Source of the DNA: Palaemon carinicauda
Taxonomy: Eukaryota; Arthropoda; Malacostraca; Decapoda; Palaemonidae
Reading direction: 5' to 3'
NCBI RefSeq assembly: GCF_036898095.1
Contig: NC_090728.1
Coordinates: 87,351,435-87,415,434, forward strand
Length of the DNA stretch: 64,000 nt
Part shown: one piece after another, positions 24,162-35,332 of the stretch
How positions within the stretch are numbered: the first letter of the stretch is position 1
Layout: the number at the start of each line of letters is the position of its first letter
The notes under the pieces: model-generated
The model's input: only the letters and a program-made list of their open reading frames with translations
The model's database searches: none
Told to the model about the DNA's origin: nothing
Position numbers and translations under genes: made by a program

Positions 24162-25927
24162 GTGGACCGTCTGCCATGGTGTTTTGACATACCAACTTTC
24201 AGAAATTGAAAATCGTTTTATTGCTTCTATGTATGCAGAAACCTATCGTACATGCTCTCCAGAAATTCTAGCCTATTATTGTTACAAATACTAAAAATAT
24301 AGTGGTCTTTAAATGATGATGTCATCCTTACTGCGTCGTCTGCATGACTGAGTATGACAGAATTGTCTTTGAGTATTTATTTTTGCATATATATTGCGAT
24401 TTTTTTTCACTTATATTTCGAAATCTTGTACGTCTGGCAGAAATGGAAGGCATTGGTAGAGGGTTGGTGAACAAATACTACGAGCTACAAGAATAGCAGC
24501 GAGTTTCCAAAGCCATATAGAAGTTATAATGCATGAGTTTGTTTACTTGCAGTTCGTATGTACATTGTGTTTTCACAACGTCCTCGGGAACTTTATAGCA
24601 AGGTCAATGTTTCCTAAGGCCATAGAAAGAAAAAAGTAAGCAGAGAGTAAGAAAAAAGGATGAAGAAGAGAGGGAAACATGAATAAGAGTACAAAGCTGA
24701 AACATGATAACTAAAACTCTTGCAACAATGAGAGGCCGCTGGCAACTCAACTCATGACTCCTTTACCCCAAGTGTAATGGCAAACTTAGGGTTTAAATAC
24801 TCGTTTTGGGTGCGTTTATGTAAGAATAAACAATAAAAGTACAAAGTAAGGTTATCATAACAATGTTATCTTGATTTCATTAAGAAAAGAAGCAAAAATT
24901 TGTTAGAAATCATTGGGTGCTCATAATTCTAGAACATACTTATTCCCACTTAGGTACATTTTTCTCATTTATTTATTATTCGATTTTAAAGAGAAAGACA
25001 TAATTGAAAAGAGGAATAAAAGTACCAGAATTTTGTGTACCAGAATTTTTATCTTCCTTTGTCTATTTTTTCATGAAAACTAATGCCTCACAACACAAAA
25101 TTAATTAGTTCTGGAGTGGCTTTCGTAAAGTGATTTTTTCGTGTTGAGTCATATTTCACCTGCAAATTGCCTAATTTGCTCCAAACCCTACAAAAATCAC
25201 CACATTAAATCTCACTATAAAGCTACAGTATAACCACAATGAAATACTGTACAGCCAAATACATTTGAACCATTCAATATACCTAAACTCAATGTAAATA
25301 CCTGTAAATTAAATAGTTATTACACAATAATGCAATAATAAATGGAAAATAATACAATACAAACAGTACAATACTGTACTATTATAGTTACCCCTTTTAT
25401 AGACTATAGCTACATTTTCTATTTTCTGTTGTCTGAACCCATTTTCTTCAACTCTGTGATGGGTGACTATTTTATTCTCGGCCTGGCTGGCAAATCTTTT
25501 TTTCCTAAAGTGAAACATTTTTTGTAAAGTGAGTCATAAAAATATTCACATCTCGTTTCGTACCTTGAAAATTTCGCAAGCAGAGTCTTTTGTGAAGAGA
25601 AGTATGACTGTATTATATGTCTAAGAAAATTAAGAAAAAAATCATTAAAAAAAGAAAAAGGAAAATAAAAAATCTGTCATAGAATTATTCTATATATAAA
25701 GCAGTTTTGATGTTATGATTTTCAAAACAATTGGTGTCATATTAAGTGGAGAAAAATGACCCTAAATTTTTATTTCAAATCATGATTTTTGCTAATATTT
25801 AAAAAAATAATTTGATCAAATGACTATTTTTATAAGATGAAGGTATCATATATTTCTAAAAGTTATATAGAAATTGCGTACTTTAAATAATTAAAAAATA
25901 AAATTCATGGCATGACGGACGGTCCCC
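24162..25927. mobile_element. TTAA-type transposon T2 copy 2, with nested insertion
   Basis: TTAA at 24158-24161, then GTGGACCGTCTGCCATGG. The right end reads GCATGACGGACGGTCCCC then TTTG, a diverged TTAA. The interior is collinear with 15244-17296 but lacks that copy's (CT)n expansion. A separate insertion occupies roughly 25095-25610. The reading frame of the surrounding LINE closes when it is removed, which fixes the ends. Confidence 0.83.
25095..25610. mobile_element. Unclassified element with a Tigger-like right end, nested in T2 copy 2
   Basis: The left part (from AATTAGTTCTGGAG, about 25102) matches 62890-63118 in inverted orientation, e.g. TGTACAGCCAAATACATTTGAACC against its complement. 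The right end GAGAAGTATGACTG then TA has the look of a Tigger-class terminus (inward CAGTCATACTTCTCTTCAC). No inverted partner was found at the left, so one end is missing or this is a solo end. Confidence 0.5.
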
Positions 25928-25931
25928 TTTG

Positions 25932-27703
25932 GAGGAACTCCATAAAAACGGACTCTCCACGAAATTGGCCGGTGCATACTATCAAAGGCTTTTTCAAAGT
26001 CCACAAATGACATCGACAGTAAATTCCTTCATTCTACACATTGCTGTACAACATGTCCTAAAATGAACATATGATCAGTACAATTACCTTTTCTAAATCC
26101 CACTCTTTCAACTCTCAGCTTTTCACCCATCTTTCTTTTTAGCATCTTTATAATAAGCATACTATATATTTTCATGACAACTATCATAAATGTGAGGCCT
26201 CTTTATTTATTATAATCAGTAAGATCTCCTTTTTTTGTCATTTTCACCAACACTCCTAGCTCCCATTCATCAGGTTTTGCCTCTTCATGTAACATTCTAC
26301 AAAATAATCTTGTAATTCTTCTGGGAGTCACTTCATTTTCAGCCAATATCATCTCAGCAGTTATTCCATTGTATCCAGGGGTTTTCCATCTTGAGTTTTT
26401 AATGATGGCTTCAAATTTAAACGCACTAAATTCATTCATGGGCACATCAAGATCTTCCTCAGCTTCAGGTATCTCAATCAAATTATTCCCTTCATATCTC
26501 CTATTCATGACCTCACTAAAGTGTTCCATCCAACATTGCCTTTCTTCATATGCTTCTTCTTTTTTGCTGCCGTGGAGATTTCATCAATAATTCTATGAGC
26601 AATTTTTACACCATAGCCACTCCCTGAATTCATAGCTTTTTCAGCCTCATCTACCTTACTGTATAAAAATTCTCTCCAGTCATTCCTGGCTTTTCTTTTG
26701 ACTTCACTATTAATACTGGAATACTTAGCATGCTCTATCTTGTAATTTTCATTACGTCCCTGAAAACTTTCAACAGTTAATTTCTGTCTTTGTCTCCTTT
26801 TCATAGTATCCCAAGTATCATTTGATATCCATGGCTTTCTCCTTGTAACTACTTGTCCCAAAACTTCACAACCAACTGACTGATATATGTTCTTAATATC
26901 ACACCATTCTTCACTAATTGTTCATTCTTCTCTTAAAGTCTCTAAGATTGCAAATTGATTCCTACATTCAATTGGAGAGGCTTCTTTGTACTCATCTTCT
27001 AGAAGCTTAGTTGTATCAAACCTAAGTATTCTATCTACTTTTCTGTTGGGTGTTTTCAGTTTTAATTTCAGTGTGGCAATGAGAAGCTGGTGATCACTAC
27101 CAATACCTGCACCTCTATAGCTTCTCACATTTCTTAGAGTCCTCCTTCTCTCTTCATTAATGGCTATATGATCTATTTTATTTTTGTAATTGCCACAAGG
27201 TGAAGTCTCCTTCTTTCTTCATTAATGGCTATGTGATCTATTTTACTTTTGTAATTTCCACATGGTGAAGTTCATGTATATTTGGGGATGTACTTATGCT
27301 GGAAAAGAGTACCTCCAATAACAAGATTGTTTGCTGAACAAAAACTTATAAAATGGCCTCCATTTTCATTTGCAACTGAACCCAGTCCCTCAATGTCCAT
27401 CATATTCTCTATGACTTGATTAATCTTCCCAACTTTAGCATTGACACCGATCGCAATGTTCGTATTTCTCTCCGGGATCTCACCCTTTACACTATGCAGT
27501 TCTTCATAGTATTCATCTTTCACTTGTTCAAGAGCATCATTTGTTGGTGCATAGCACACTTTAGTGATCATAACGCACTGCTTTGATTTAAACTTTGCAA
27601 GTAACAATCTGCTATTAACAGCTCTCCACTCAGTTAATGCCTTTTCTGCTCTTGGTGTCATCATTATTCCAATCCCTTCTCTTGCCACTCCATCAGTTCT
27701 TCG

Positions 27704-27780
<77 letters not shown>

Positions 27781-27950
27781 TATATATTGCCTTGCTCTAA
27801 GATTTCCTTACCAATCCACTTACAACACGTTTCACTTATTGCCAAGATATCCAAATTATATTTCATAAATTCATTCTTCACTTGCTGCAACTTCCCAATC
27901 TAATTCATGGTTCTAACATTCCAATTACCAATTTTTAATTTTCTTTAGTA
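25932..27950 (-). pseudogene. RTE-like family 2 ORF2, endonuclease and RT fingers
   Basis: Endonuclease-like segments 27890-27272 (DILAISETCCKW near 27840, VCYAPTND near 27540, NTNIAIGVNAKVG near 27440), then a conserved linker with RRKPWISNDTW and KRKARNDW (26860-26600). RT fingers follow at 26529-26203 (KTPGYNGITAEMI, EWELGVLVKM, KGDLTDYNK) and an RT palm start near 26000 (VDFEKAFDSMH). Stops and frameshifts separate the parts. Confidence 0.78.
27707..27776. repeat. (TA)n microsatellite inside the LINE endonuclease
   Basis: Seventy bases of AT followed by ACAGTATATATTG. It interrupts the endonuclease frame, which is readable on both sides. Confidence 0.97.
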
Positions 27951-28640
27951 TTTACAAACTGGGAGATTTTTAGCACCCAGCTACGCCCGGGATGGGCCAT
28001 TCTGTCATTTTCGCTTTCCATAAACTGACTAAATCCATAGAGGATTCTTTGGCTAAATTCATCAAAGGATAGCCAGTTCCGTGTGATGCACATTGCCTAT
28101 CTAAGGCAAGTGACCCCTGCTGATCCATACTGATTCTAGCAAGATCATCCGCCAGGCATCGAGGGTGTAAGCCGAAGAGACAGCTTGTCTATCGTCTTAA
28201 ACTTTATCCGTAACCCTGCTGTTAGTGACTTCTTCAAGATTTAGGTGGGCATTTCCTCCACACCCAAAGTTCTCGTTACTTCACCAGGTTGTTCATCCGC
28301 TTATAAAATCATTGGCAAACAAGGACTGCTCAGATATACCGCATAGCACAGTAACATACCACCTAGCACGGTAATATACCACCTAGCACAGGATAGCACA
28401 ACAGAATTCCACTATGATGAACACTCCAAAAGGATAGCAAACCATATAAAAAATCTTATTGCTCAGGACCCAGACACTCATATGGAACAATTAAATTTAC
28501 CAAGTAGTCATGGATTTGTTGGTGCATTATAAGCACATCTTGGAGAAGAGGAGTGTAAATTTCAAGACTAGACTGGAAAGCTACTTCAAGAAGGTAGAGA
28601 ATCCTGCAATAGATCCTGTACCTTTACCCAAACTGATTCT
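27951..28640. other. LINE 5' flank and unassigned sequence
   Basis: No coding segment supported. It probably includes the 5' UTR of the minus-strand LINE, since endonuclease residues end near 27890. A short tandem repeat lies at 28336-28399. Confidence 0.45.
28336..28399. repeat. 20-bp tandem repeat, about three units
   Basis: Units ACCTAGCACGGTAATATACC with slight variation at 28341-28360, 28361-28380 and 28381-28399. Confidence 0.8.
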
Positions 28641-28659
28641 TCTCTTCCTTAGGATCTTA

Positions 28660-30025
28660 CAATCATTTCTGGCTCAACATAGCACCCAGGATATTCACCA
28701 AACTGGCAGAGACGGTAATCCAAGAATTACGAACCCAAGGAATTCAAATAGTAGCTTACCTAGACGACTGGCTCATTTGGTCAAACAGCATCGAGAACTG
28801 CCTCACGGCAACAAACAGAGTGATAAAATTCCTACAATAGTTGGGGTTCCAGATCAACATCGAGAAATCTCGCCTTGTCCCGAAAACCAAGTTTCAATGG
28901 CTGGGATTACAATGGGATCTGCGTTCCCACACGCTACGTCTCCCAACAGCCAAGAGGGCAGAAATAGCAAAGAACACAAGACGTTTTCTCAAGGACAAAT
29001 TGACGTCCAGGAGAAATCAAGAGAGAATCCTGGGTGCCCTCCGGTTTGCCTTGGTAACAGATATAGTACTGAAGGCCAGACTGAAAGATATAAACCGAGT
29101 ATGGCGCTCCAGGCCAAACGAGAAATATCGAGACAAAAGAGCTCGACTTCCGCCAATTCTGAGGAAAAGACTTCAGCCATGGACAAAGGTAAAAAATCTG
29201 GCAAAATCCGTTCCTTTACAATATCCACCTCCAAAACTGGTCATTCACACAGACGCCTCCTTAACAGGCTGGGGGGGGGGGGAAACTCCCAGTACAAGAA
29301 AGTCCAAGGACTATGGTCGACAGTATTCCGCCAACTCCATTTCAATGTCTTAAGAGGCCATGGCGGTATTCCTAACCATAAAACGACTGGCTCAAGCCAG
29401 GAACCAACATATCAGATTGGTTCTAGACAGCGAAGTCATAGTCCACTGCATAAACAGAGGGGGTTCCAAGTCAGGCCACATAAACCATGTGATGTTAGCA
29501 ATATTTTCCATGGCAGCATCGAACCAGTGGCATCTGTCAGCAGTCCATCTAGCGGGAGTACGAAATGTAGTGGCGGACGCACTTTCGAGGACAACTCCGC
29601 TGGAGTCGGAGTGGTCACTGGACCTAAAATCATTCAAATGGATTCTATCTCAGGTTCCGGGTCTCCAGATAGACTTGTTTGCAACAGAGTCCAACCACAA
29701 ACTAGAGTGCTACGTAGCCCCCAACCTGGACCCTCGGGCTTACGCCACAGACGCAATGTCATTGGACTGGAACACTTGGGAGAGAATTTACTTATTCCCA
29801 CCAATAAATCTGTTGATGAAAGTGTTAGACAAACTCAGAACTTTCAAAGGCCAGGTTGCTCTAGTAGCCCACAACTGGCCCAAGAGCAACTGGTTTCCCC
29901 TGCTGGTGGAACTGGGTCTCCACCCTCGACAGATACCCAATCCAATACTAACACAAGTAGTACAAACTCGCAATGTGTTAGCTTCCTCAAAAATTCAGAG
30001 TGCCCTAACTTTATGGACTTTATGA
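28660..30025 (+). pseudogene. DIRS copy A reverse transcriptase-RNase H, frameshifted
   Basis: RT segment LNIAPRIFTKL then YLDDWLIWS, with the catalytic YLDD at 28757-28768. TAG follows at 28838-28840 in the same frame. LGFQINIEKSRLVP and FQWLGLQWDL (28841 on) are typical DIRS RT. RNase H begins VIHTDASLTGWGG (first Asp present). A run of 12 G (29271-29282) shifts the frame, and an extra A near 29354 shifts it back at EAMAVFLTIK. The RNase H region continues with RLVLDSEVIVHCINRGG and ends HLAGVRNVVADALSR. The downstream DLFATESNHKL and LVAHNWPKSNWFPLL blocks are the conserved linker of this family. Confidence 0.85.
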
Positions 30026-30998
30026 AATTTGCAGCCCAGAGGGGTGCAGATATTGATCCTCAAAATACCCTATTTTTAGAATCGGATAAAAGGGAATCCA
30101 CCCTTCGACAGTATGATTCGGCCGGTAAGAAACTCGCAAAGTTTTTAAGGGACTCAAAGGTTGAGATGATGACTATGAATCTGACAGTAACCTTCTTTAG
30201 AATTCTATTTGAATCAGGCCTAGCGGCCAGTACTATTACTACAATTAAATCAGCCTTGAAAAAGATTTTCCAAATTGGTTTTAATATTGACCTTACAGAT
30301 TCATACTTCTCATCAATCCCGAGAGCCTGCGCCAGATTGAAACCATCAACTTGCCCTATCTCAGTTTCCTGGTTTCTGAATGATGTACTCAAATTGGCTT
30401 CTGACACTCTTAACGAGTCTTGTAATTACATTCCATTATTAAGGAAAACCTTGTTCCTAATGAGCCTAGCTTCTGGCGCCAGAATATCAGAACTTTCAGC
30501 CTTGACTAGAGATCCAGGTCATATTGAATTTCTCTCGTCAGGGGAAGTCCTACTTTCCCCTGACAAAAGGTTCTTAGTGAAAAATGAGGACCCCAGAACA
30601 GATGGTCCCCCTGGAAGATTGTTCCACTTCCTCAGGATCCATCTTTATGTCCAGTAAACACTCTGAAAGCCTATTTAAATAGAACTTCCATTAAGTCCTC
30701 AGGGCCCTTATTCATTAGAGAAAATGGAGGAACCATCACCCTGAAAGGAATCAGACAGCAGATTCTGTATTTCATTAAACAGGCTAACCCTGAATCATTC
30801 CCTCATCTTCATGATATACGAGCCGTAGCTACATCTATTAATTACTTTCACCATATGAATTTTGATGAACTTACAAAATATACAGGCTGAAAGTCTCCAA
30901 CAGTTTTTAAACGCCACTATTTAAAACCTTTGGAAGCCCTAAAATTTGCTACAGTGGCAGCAGGGAATGTGGTTCCTCCTGAAAGTAAAGATTCATAA
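30000..30998 (+). pseudogene. DIRS copy A tyrosine recombinase
   Basis: The N-terminal core-binding part (30060-30300, with ESTLRQYDSAGKKLAKF and LAASTITTIKSALKK) precedes the catalytic part. Catalytic residues are visible: Arg in ASGARISEL (codon 30481-30483), His-x-x-Arg in HLHDIRA (30810-30821) and the Tyr nucleophile in KRHYLK (30918-30920). A frameshift near 30650 separates the first Arg from the rest, and TGA at 30898-30900 replaces a residue (probably Trp) before the Tyr. The active-site set is therefore complete but the frame is broken. Confidence 0.85.
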
Positions 30999-31431
30999 TC
31001 ACAAGGTCTTGCTCTATCCTCCTTTCTTCTACCTGCCTTACTTATTGTCCCTGCTTTAGTTTTGGTTTTGTTTTTCACCTGAGCTGCACCCTTATGGTGC
31101 ACTCTTATTTTATCATGTTTGTAAATAGCCTTACTCTCCCACGAGTTAAATTTTGTTTGTATTTACCCTCAGGATTGTAAATTATCATTTGATCTTACAG
31201 TTTATTATTTTGCATTGCATTTTCTTTTTCTTTCCATAGTTTGGAGGTTTTGCTGCAATTTGTTAACTTACCCTTCTATCCTTCCTTATAAGGAATGGTT
31301 CATTCACTAGATTTCTTAGTATTTCCTATCTATTATTTGTATTAAACCATGTTTTTTTATATTTTGTTTTTAATTTACTTTCCCCTCAGGTGTTAGTTCC
31401 AAGTTTTGGGACCATTTCTCTTGTACTATTT

Positions 31432-31516
31432 CACAGAGCGGCACAGGTGGAGCCCAGAAAAGGGATTTTGACGAAGGAAAAATTTATTTCTGAGTGAGAC
31501 CTGTGCCGCCCAGTGA
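31432..31516. repeat. DIRS terminal palindrome at the 3' end of copy A
   Basis: Arms GAGCGGCACAGGTGGAGCCC (31437 on) and the complementary GTGAGACCTGTGCCGCCC (31493-31510) flank a core GGGATTTTGACGAAGGAAAA (31462 on). The same core and arms occur at 31842-31912 (inverted), 35241-35332 and 62847-62885. In DIRS elements, terminal inverted repeats and an internal complementary region allow a circular intermediate; this motif is a candidate for one of them. Confidence 0.75.
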
Positions 31517-31530
31517 ACCCATCCTCTACT

Positions 31531-31841
31531 TCCCTCCCAGAATGGGCCCAAACTTGGGTGCTATAAGGAGTGACGTAGTTGGCGTGGGTTGGGATGGTGG
31601 TAGTAGCATTCAATGGTGTAGCATTCAGTGGTGGGTGTTGAACGGCACCTCGCTGTTACAGGGATATTGAAGAGGAGATATCTAAATGGCACGAGACCTC
31701 TAGTTGTGGTTTAACACGCCCCAGTATTATACCGACACCTATTTAGGTGAGCGAGCTGGGTTCAACCCTGGCATTCCTATGCAACTTTTTTCTCTGGTAA
31801 TACATAGCAGTTATATACCTTAGAAATGATGCAAAAGTAGC
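31531..31841. other. Spacer between DIRS copies A and B
   Basis: About 310 bases between two inverted terminal motifs. It carries no coding segment. The first part may be the host-side flank of copy A. Confidence 0.45.
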
Positions 31842-32170
31842 ATTTCACTGGGCGGCACAGGTCTCTCGCCCAGAAATAGATTTTTCCTTCGTCAAAACCC
31901 CTTTATTTATACTCGGTGTGAGGCTTCTCCATGGAAAAAACTTGCCATAAATGGGGGCTCAACACTTATATGATGAAGTATAAGCCTATCTTAGCCAAAA
32001 AGGGTAGGATCAGGGTATAAATTAACTTTACCATTGTCTGTAAATTCTATGCGAACCTCATCTCTAGAGAGAGCCATAACTCCATTAATCAGAGCACTAG
32101 AAGCCATAGCGAATAGAAAAATCACTCTGAGATAAAATTCGGAAAGATATTCATGAATTTTCGAAGCTAG

Positions 32171-32530
32171 TTATAAAACAATATCCAATACTCGGGAGAC
32201 CGGCCTCGGCAGGACTGCTGGCCTCAACCTCGCACAAACTTTTGGAATCGTGGCAAAGAGGACAGAGTTAAAATCTAAGTCAAAAGCATATAAAATGGGT
32301 TCAGGTAGGGCCAACTTGCATGACGCAATCGTGGAGGATGCTAAATCTGTTGTATGCAAGTCGATCAGAAAGCCTAAACAAAAATCCATAGATTTAGGAG
32401 GAGGATTTTTATCTACTACATATCGAACCCAATTCTTCCATAGAGTTTCATACCAATTCAAAGTATTGGAAGTTCCATAATTTTCCACAAATGCCAATTT
32501 GTCCCGTTGGATTTGAATCGAAAAAATCAT
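32171..32530 (-). pseudogene. DIRS copy B tyrosine recombinase, truncated
   Basis: The core-binding part is readable (WYETLWKNWVRYV, DLASSTIASCKLAL, IPKVCARLRP). The catalytic part decays at once: the block equivalent to ASGARISEL reads ASSALING after a frameshift near 32165, so the first catalytic Arg is gone. The HxxR and Tyr blocks are absent before the terminal repeat at 31912. It cannot recombine. Confidence 0.75.
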
Positions 32531-32628
32531 GAGATGAAAGACATTCAGTTATTAAGATGAAGCGAAGACAGTTGTCCACTGTACTTCTTAAGACAGGCCC
32601 AGGCTGGGTAGAGGTACCAGCCTGGAGT

Positions 32629-34190
32629 TCACCATGTCAACAAAGGATACCAGTTGCTCGTCGGCCAAAGAGGAGCAACCAGGGTTGCTGTCCACCTGAA
32701 CGAACAGAACTTGTCTAACACCTTCAAGAGAAGATTAAAGGATAGGAATACGTTCATCTTCTCCCAATGATTCAAATTCATGAATAACGCATCCATGCCT
32801 ATCACATTTAGATCTGCGTATGGTGCCACATGAATGCTAAGTGTCTTGTTGAGACTCGTTTCAAACAGGTCCACTTGAAAGACCTGGGACTACGTCTTGC
32901 ATGAAAGGGAATGATTCATCTAGAGACCCTTCTGTCTTTAGTGGATGTGTTCGAGATAGAGAGTCTGCCATCCCATTCAAGATTCCGTGAGGTGAGATGC
33001 AGACAGAGATCCCCTCCTCTATGCCAATGTAAAAATGACAATCAGTACATGGTTTAGTTGGGGAGATCTTGACCTTTGCCTGTCGATGCAATGAACCATT
33101 ACTCTGCTGTCTAATACAAGACGGAAATGAATGTTGTCTTGTAAATATAGACTTTGCAGAGATAAGAAGACTGCCATGGTCTCCAGAATATTGAAGTGAA
33201 ATTGCCCGAAACTCTGGGACCAACGACCTTGCACTTTCTTGAGAGGAGGATGATCCCCCCAACTGTCCAGTGAGCCGTTCGTAGGTAGAAACACTGTAGG
33301 AGGAGGAAAGTGCAACGGAACCGTCTTGAAATACTCCTGGCATGTGACCACTGACGGAGTTGCCGTCGAAGCAACCCGGGGTCGTCTTCTGATGATCGCG
33401 GGGAGCTGTGGAAGCTCCTTTCTTCTAAACCCTGCTTGCATCTTTGAGTCTGACCCTGAGGAGAGGGTTAGTTACAGAAGCATACTGAAATGAGCCCAGA
33501 ACCCTTTCCTGAAAACATCTTGTGGTCTTTCTTAAGTAGATGAAAGACCAAACTGACCGGGCTATTTCCTTCCTCTTGGCAGCAGGAATAGAGAGGGCAA
33601 GAGTCGTTAGATTCCAACGAATCCCTAACCATGGGAAATTTGAGTTCAGCCTTGATTTCTGGAAGCTTATTTGGAATCCAAAATATTGGAGGAATCTTGC
33701 CACGTGATATGTTGCTTCCGTGCATTCCCTTGCTGAGGGAGCTCGAATGGCATATCTCTGAATATATAAGCCTTTTTTCCTAGACTGGAATCAAGGTAGA
33801 GGGAGAACGTTTCGACCTATTGGAAGATGCCAATAAGCGTCGGTAAGATCTATAGAGACGATGTAAACCCCCCCGAGGTTATGAGGTCCTTATCTGCGAA
33901 ATAGTCAGCCTCCAAAACTGGTCGCAAAGAACGAATAGAATTAGAAGGGAGAAGTCGAAAATAGTTTGAGAAATCATCGAAACTTTCTTTGCCACGCAGA
34001 AGACGACCTCGAAACTTCATAGATTTTGGCAGGGGATAACTCTTCCCAAAAGGTCCTGCACATATTGTACCAGATTTGGTGTTAATTTCTGGAAAAAATC
34101 TCTTGATCCTTGGGGTTTGTCTCTTCCATTGGCAGCGTAAACCGCTGGAATTCACGCCTTGTGACCAAGGACTGAACAGACATCTGTCCT
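32629..34190 (-). pseudogene. DIRS copy B RT-RNase H
   Basis: Frameshifted RT fragments lie at 34190-33850 (AKIYEVSR-like in one frame, SIRSLRPVLEADYFAD in another). The RT thumb/connection follows at 33703-33425 (YFGFQISFQKSRL, FPWLGIRWNL, QERVLGSFQYA). RNase H is at 33441-32900 (PTNGSLDSWGD; the usual TDASL has become TNGSL, so the first catalytic Asp is Asn here). The linker at 32874-32629 has DLFETSLNKTL and LVAPLWPTSNWYPLL. Many stops. Confidence 0.75.
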
Positions 34191-34249
34191 TGAACCATAA
34201 CAGCCTTCCACCTACTGGAGTATCCTCATTACTAGGTTGAGGATGTTTG

Positions 34250-35000
34250 CCCTTAGTTCCCGTTACATCGGAGACCCCGACTCCCTAGCCTACGACCTTC
34301 AACGGACCAACCTCTACCCCCTCTTACAGTCTTGGGGGGACGAGAGGACGAGGTCCCTTGTTCAAATCCAGGATTGAATGTTGGGGACCGTGAAGTCACT
34401 GGGTGAGGAACAGTGAAAAGATCCTGCACTACCTGCACTACCTGAAGCAGAGATGAAGGGCCTCCTAAGTTTTGTTGGTGTACAGACCCGCTTAGGTTAA
34501 GGGCCAACCTCAGGAATAATTTCCCTTTTGTGAGATCTTCCCCATCTCCGGAAAAGACTCATGTTCTGCTGCCGCTTTATCCAAGATCTCCTTACTAAAT
34601 TCTGTGGAAAAAGATCTTTATCCCAATACAGGCGTCAGTAAGACGCTTCGGTTCAAGCGAAAAGACAGGGGCATCAACAGATTACCAATCATCATTTCTA
34701 CAAAGCATTGAAGAGACATCAAAGCTGATAGTGTCTCCCTAGCCTCCAATTTCACCTTAACTAGGTGTGCCGGAAATCTTGGTAGTCTTTCATTAACTGC
34801 CGGCAGGCTATATCCTTATCTAATTTTCCCTTCAACAAAAGTAAACTGAATATCCAACCCGTGATCAATGTCAAGGGGAAGAACAAGTGACCCAGGTTTC
34901 ATGTTAAAGGCGACTCGCTACACGAAAAAATCCCTTTACGAAAGTCCTTACGGAACCAATTAATTTCATGTTGCGAGGCATCACTGAATATGATTATACT
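34250..35000 (-). pseudogene. DIRS copy B ORF1 (Gag-like) C-terminal part
   Basis: FNPGFEQGTSSSRPP followed by an Arg/Gly-rich stretch (34507-34253) matches the equivalent FNPGFERQSTTF and RGRGGRGHGH region of copy C (42838-42590). Upstream residues are too broken to read. Basic RG-rich tails suggest nucleic-acid binding. Confidence 0.65.
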
Positions 35001-35240
35001 GAGCACATTATATGTTGTTAAGTTAATCCTTTCAAACTATTTAAGTAAAACAAATCCTACGATTATTAAAACGCAATAGCTGTTGTTTTTTTTTTTTATT
35101 CTGTTATTGTGGCTGTATACGTTTATAAAACGGTGGACCTCCTATCCGTACTACTACCGGCCGCCATTCCTTTTACTTGTCTTTAAGCAGGAATAGCCGC
35201 AGATAGAATAGTTTCGGGTGGGGTTAACAAAAGGATGGGT

Positions 35241-35332
35241 CCATCAGGACGACATGGCACTCTCACCCAAAAATGGGATTTTGACGAAGGAAAAATCTAT
35301 CTCTGGGGAGATACCTGTGTCGCCCGGTGAAA
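35241..35332. repeat. DIRS terminal palindrome between copies B and D
   Basis: Arm CCATCAGGACGACATGGCAC (35241-35260), core GGGATTTTGACGAAGGAAAA (about 35275-35294) and arm ATACCTGTGTCGCCCGGTGA (35311-35330). The first arm also ends copy C at both sides (38966-39005 inverted, 50442-50477). Confidence 0.78.

Larger units (their letters stand above)
23196..27950 (-). mobile_element. RTE-like LINE (family 2), minus strand, split by TTAA element T2
   Basis: Read on the minus strand: endonuclease from about 27890 to 27272, RT from about 26860 to 25932, a T2 element (24162-25927), then RT and C-terminal domain 24157-23345, and a 3' end near 23200. The copy at 52980-54760 (plus) has the same protein blocks. 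Removing T2 restores the frame (GVP then LKHVNLIKS). The (TA)n array at 27707-27776 interrupts the endonuclease. Confidence 0.82.
28641..31530 (+). mobile_element. DIRS-like tyrosine-recombinase retroelement, copy A (5'-truncated)
   Basis: Plus strand: RT palm, RNase H, a spacer domain, then a tyrosine recombinase, then about 430 bases of 3' UTR ending in a palindromic terminal motif (31432-31516). DIRS elements integrate by tyrosine recombinase rather than DDE integrase, and DIRS-like elements are known from decapods. ORF1 and the RT fingers are missing. It lies tail-to-tail with copy B. Confidence 0.85.
31842..35332 (-). mobile_element. DIRS-like element, copy B (minus strand)
   Basis: Bounded by inverted terminal motifs: left 31842-31912 (CACTGGGCGGCACAGGTCTC and the complement of the GACGAAGGAAAA core) and right 35241-35332. 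In minus-strand order: decayed ORF1 (35000-34250), RT, RNase H, linker, truncated recombinase. Its 3' end faces the 3' end of copy A across about 310 bases, and its 5' end faces the 5' end of copy D. Confidence 0.8.

Noticed and set aside
28510..30657. A 715-residue plus-strand open frame
   Set aside because: Only its last part (about 30000-30648) is in the recombinase frame. The rest runs out of frame over the RT-RNase H coding sequence, so it is not one protein.
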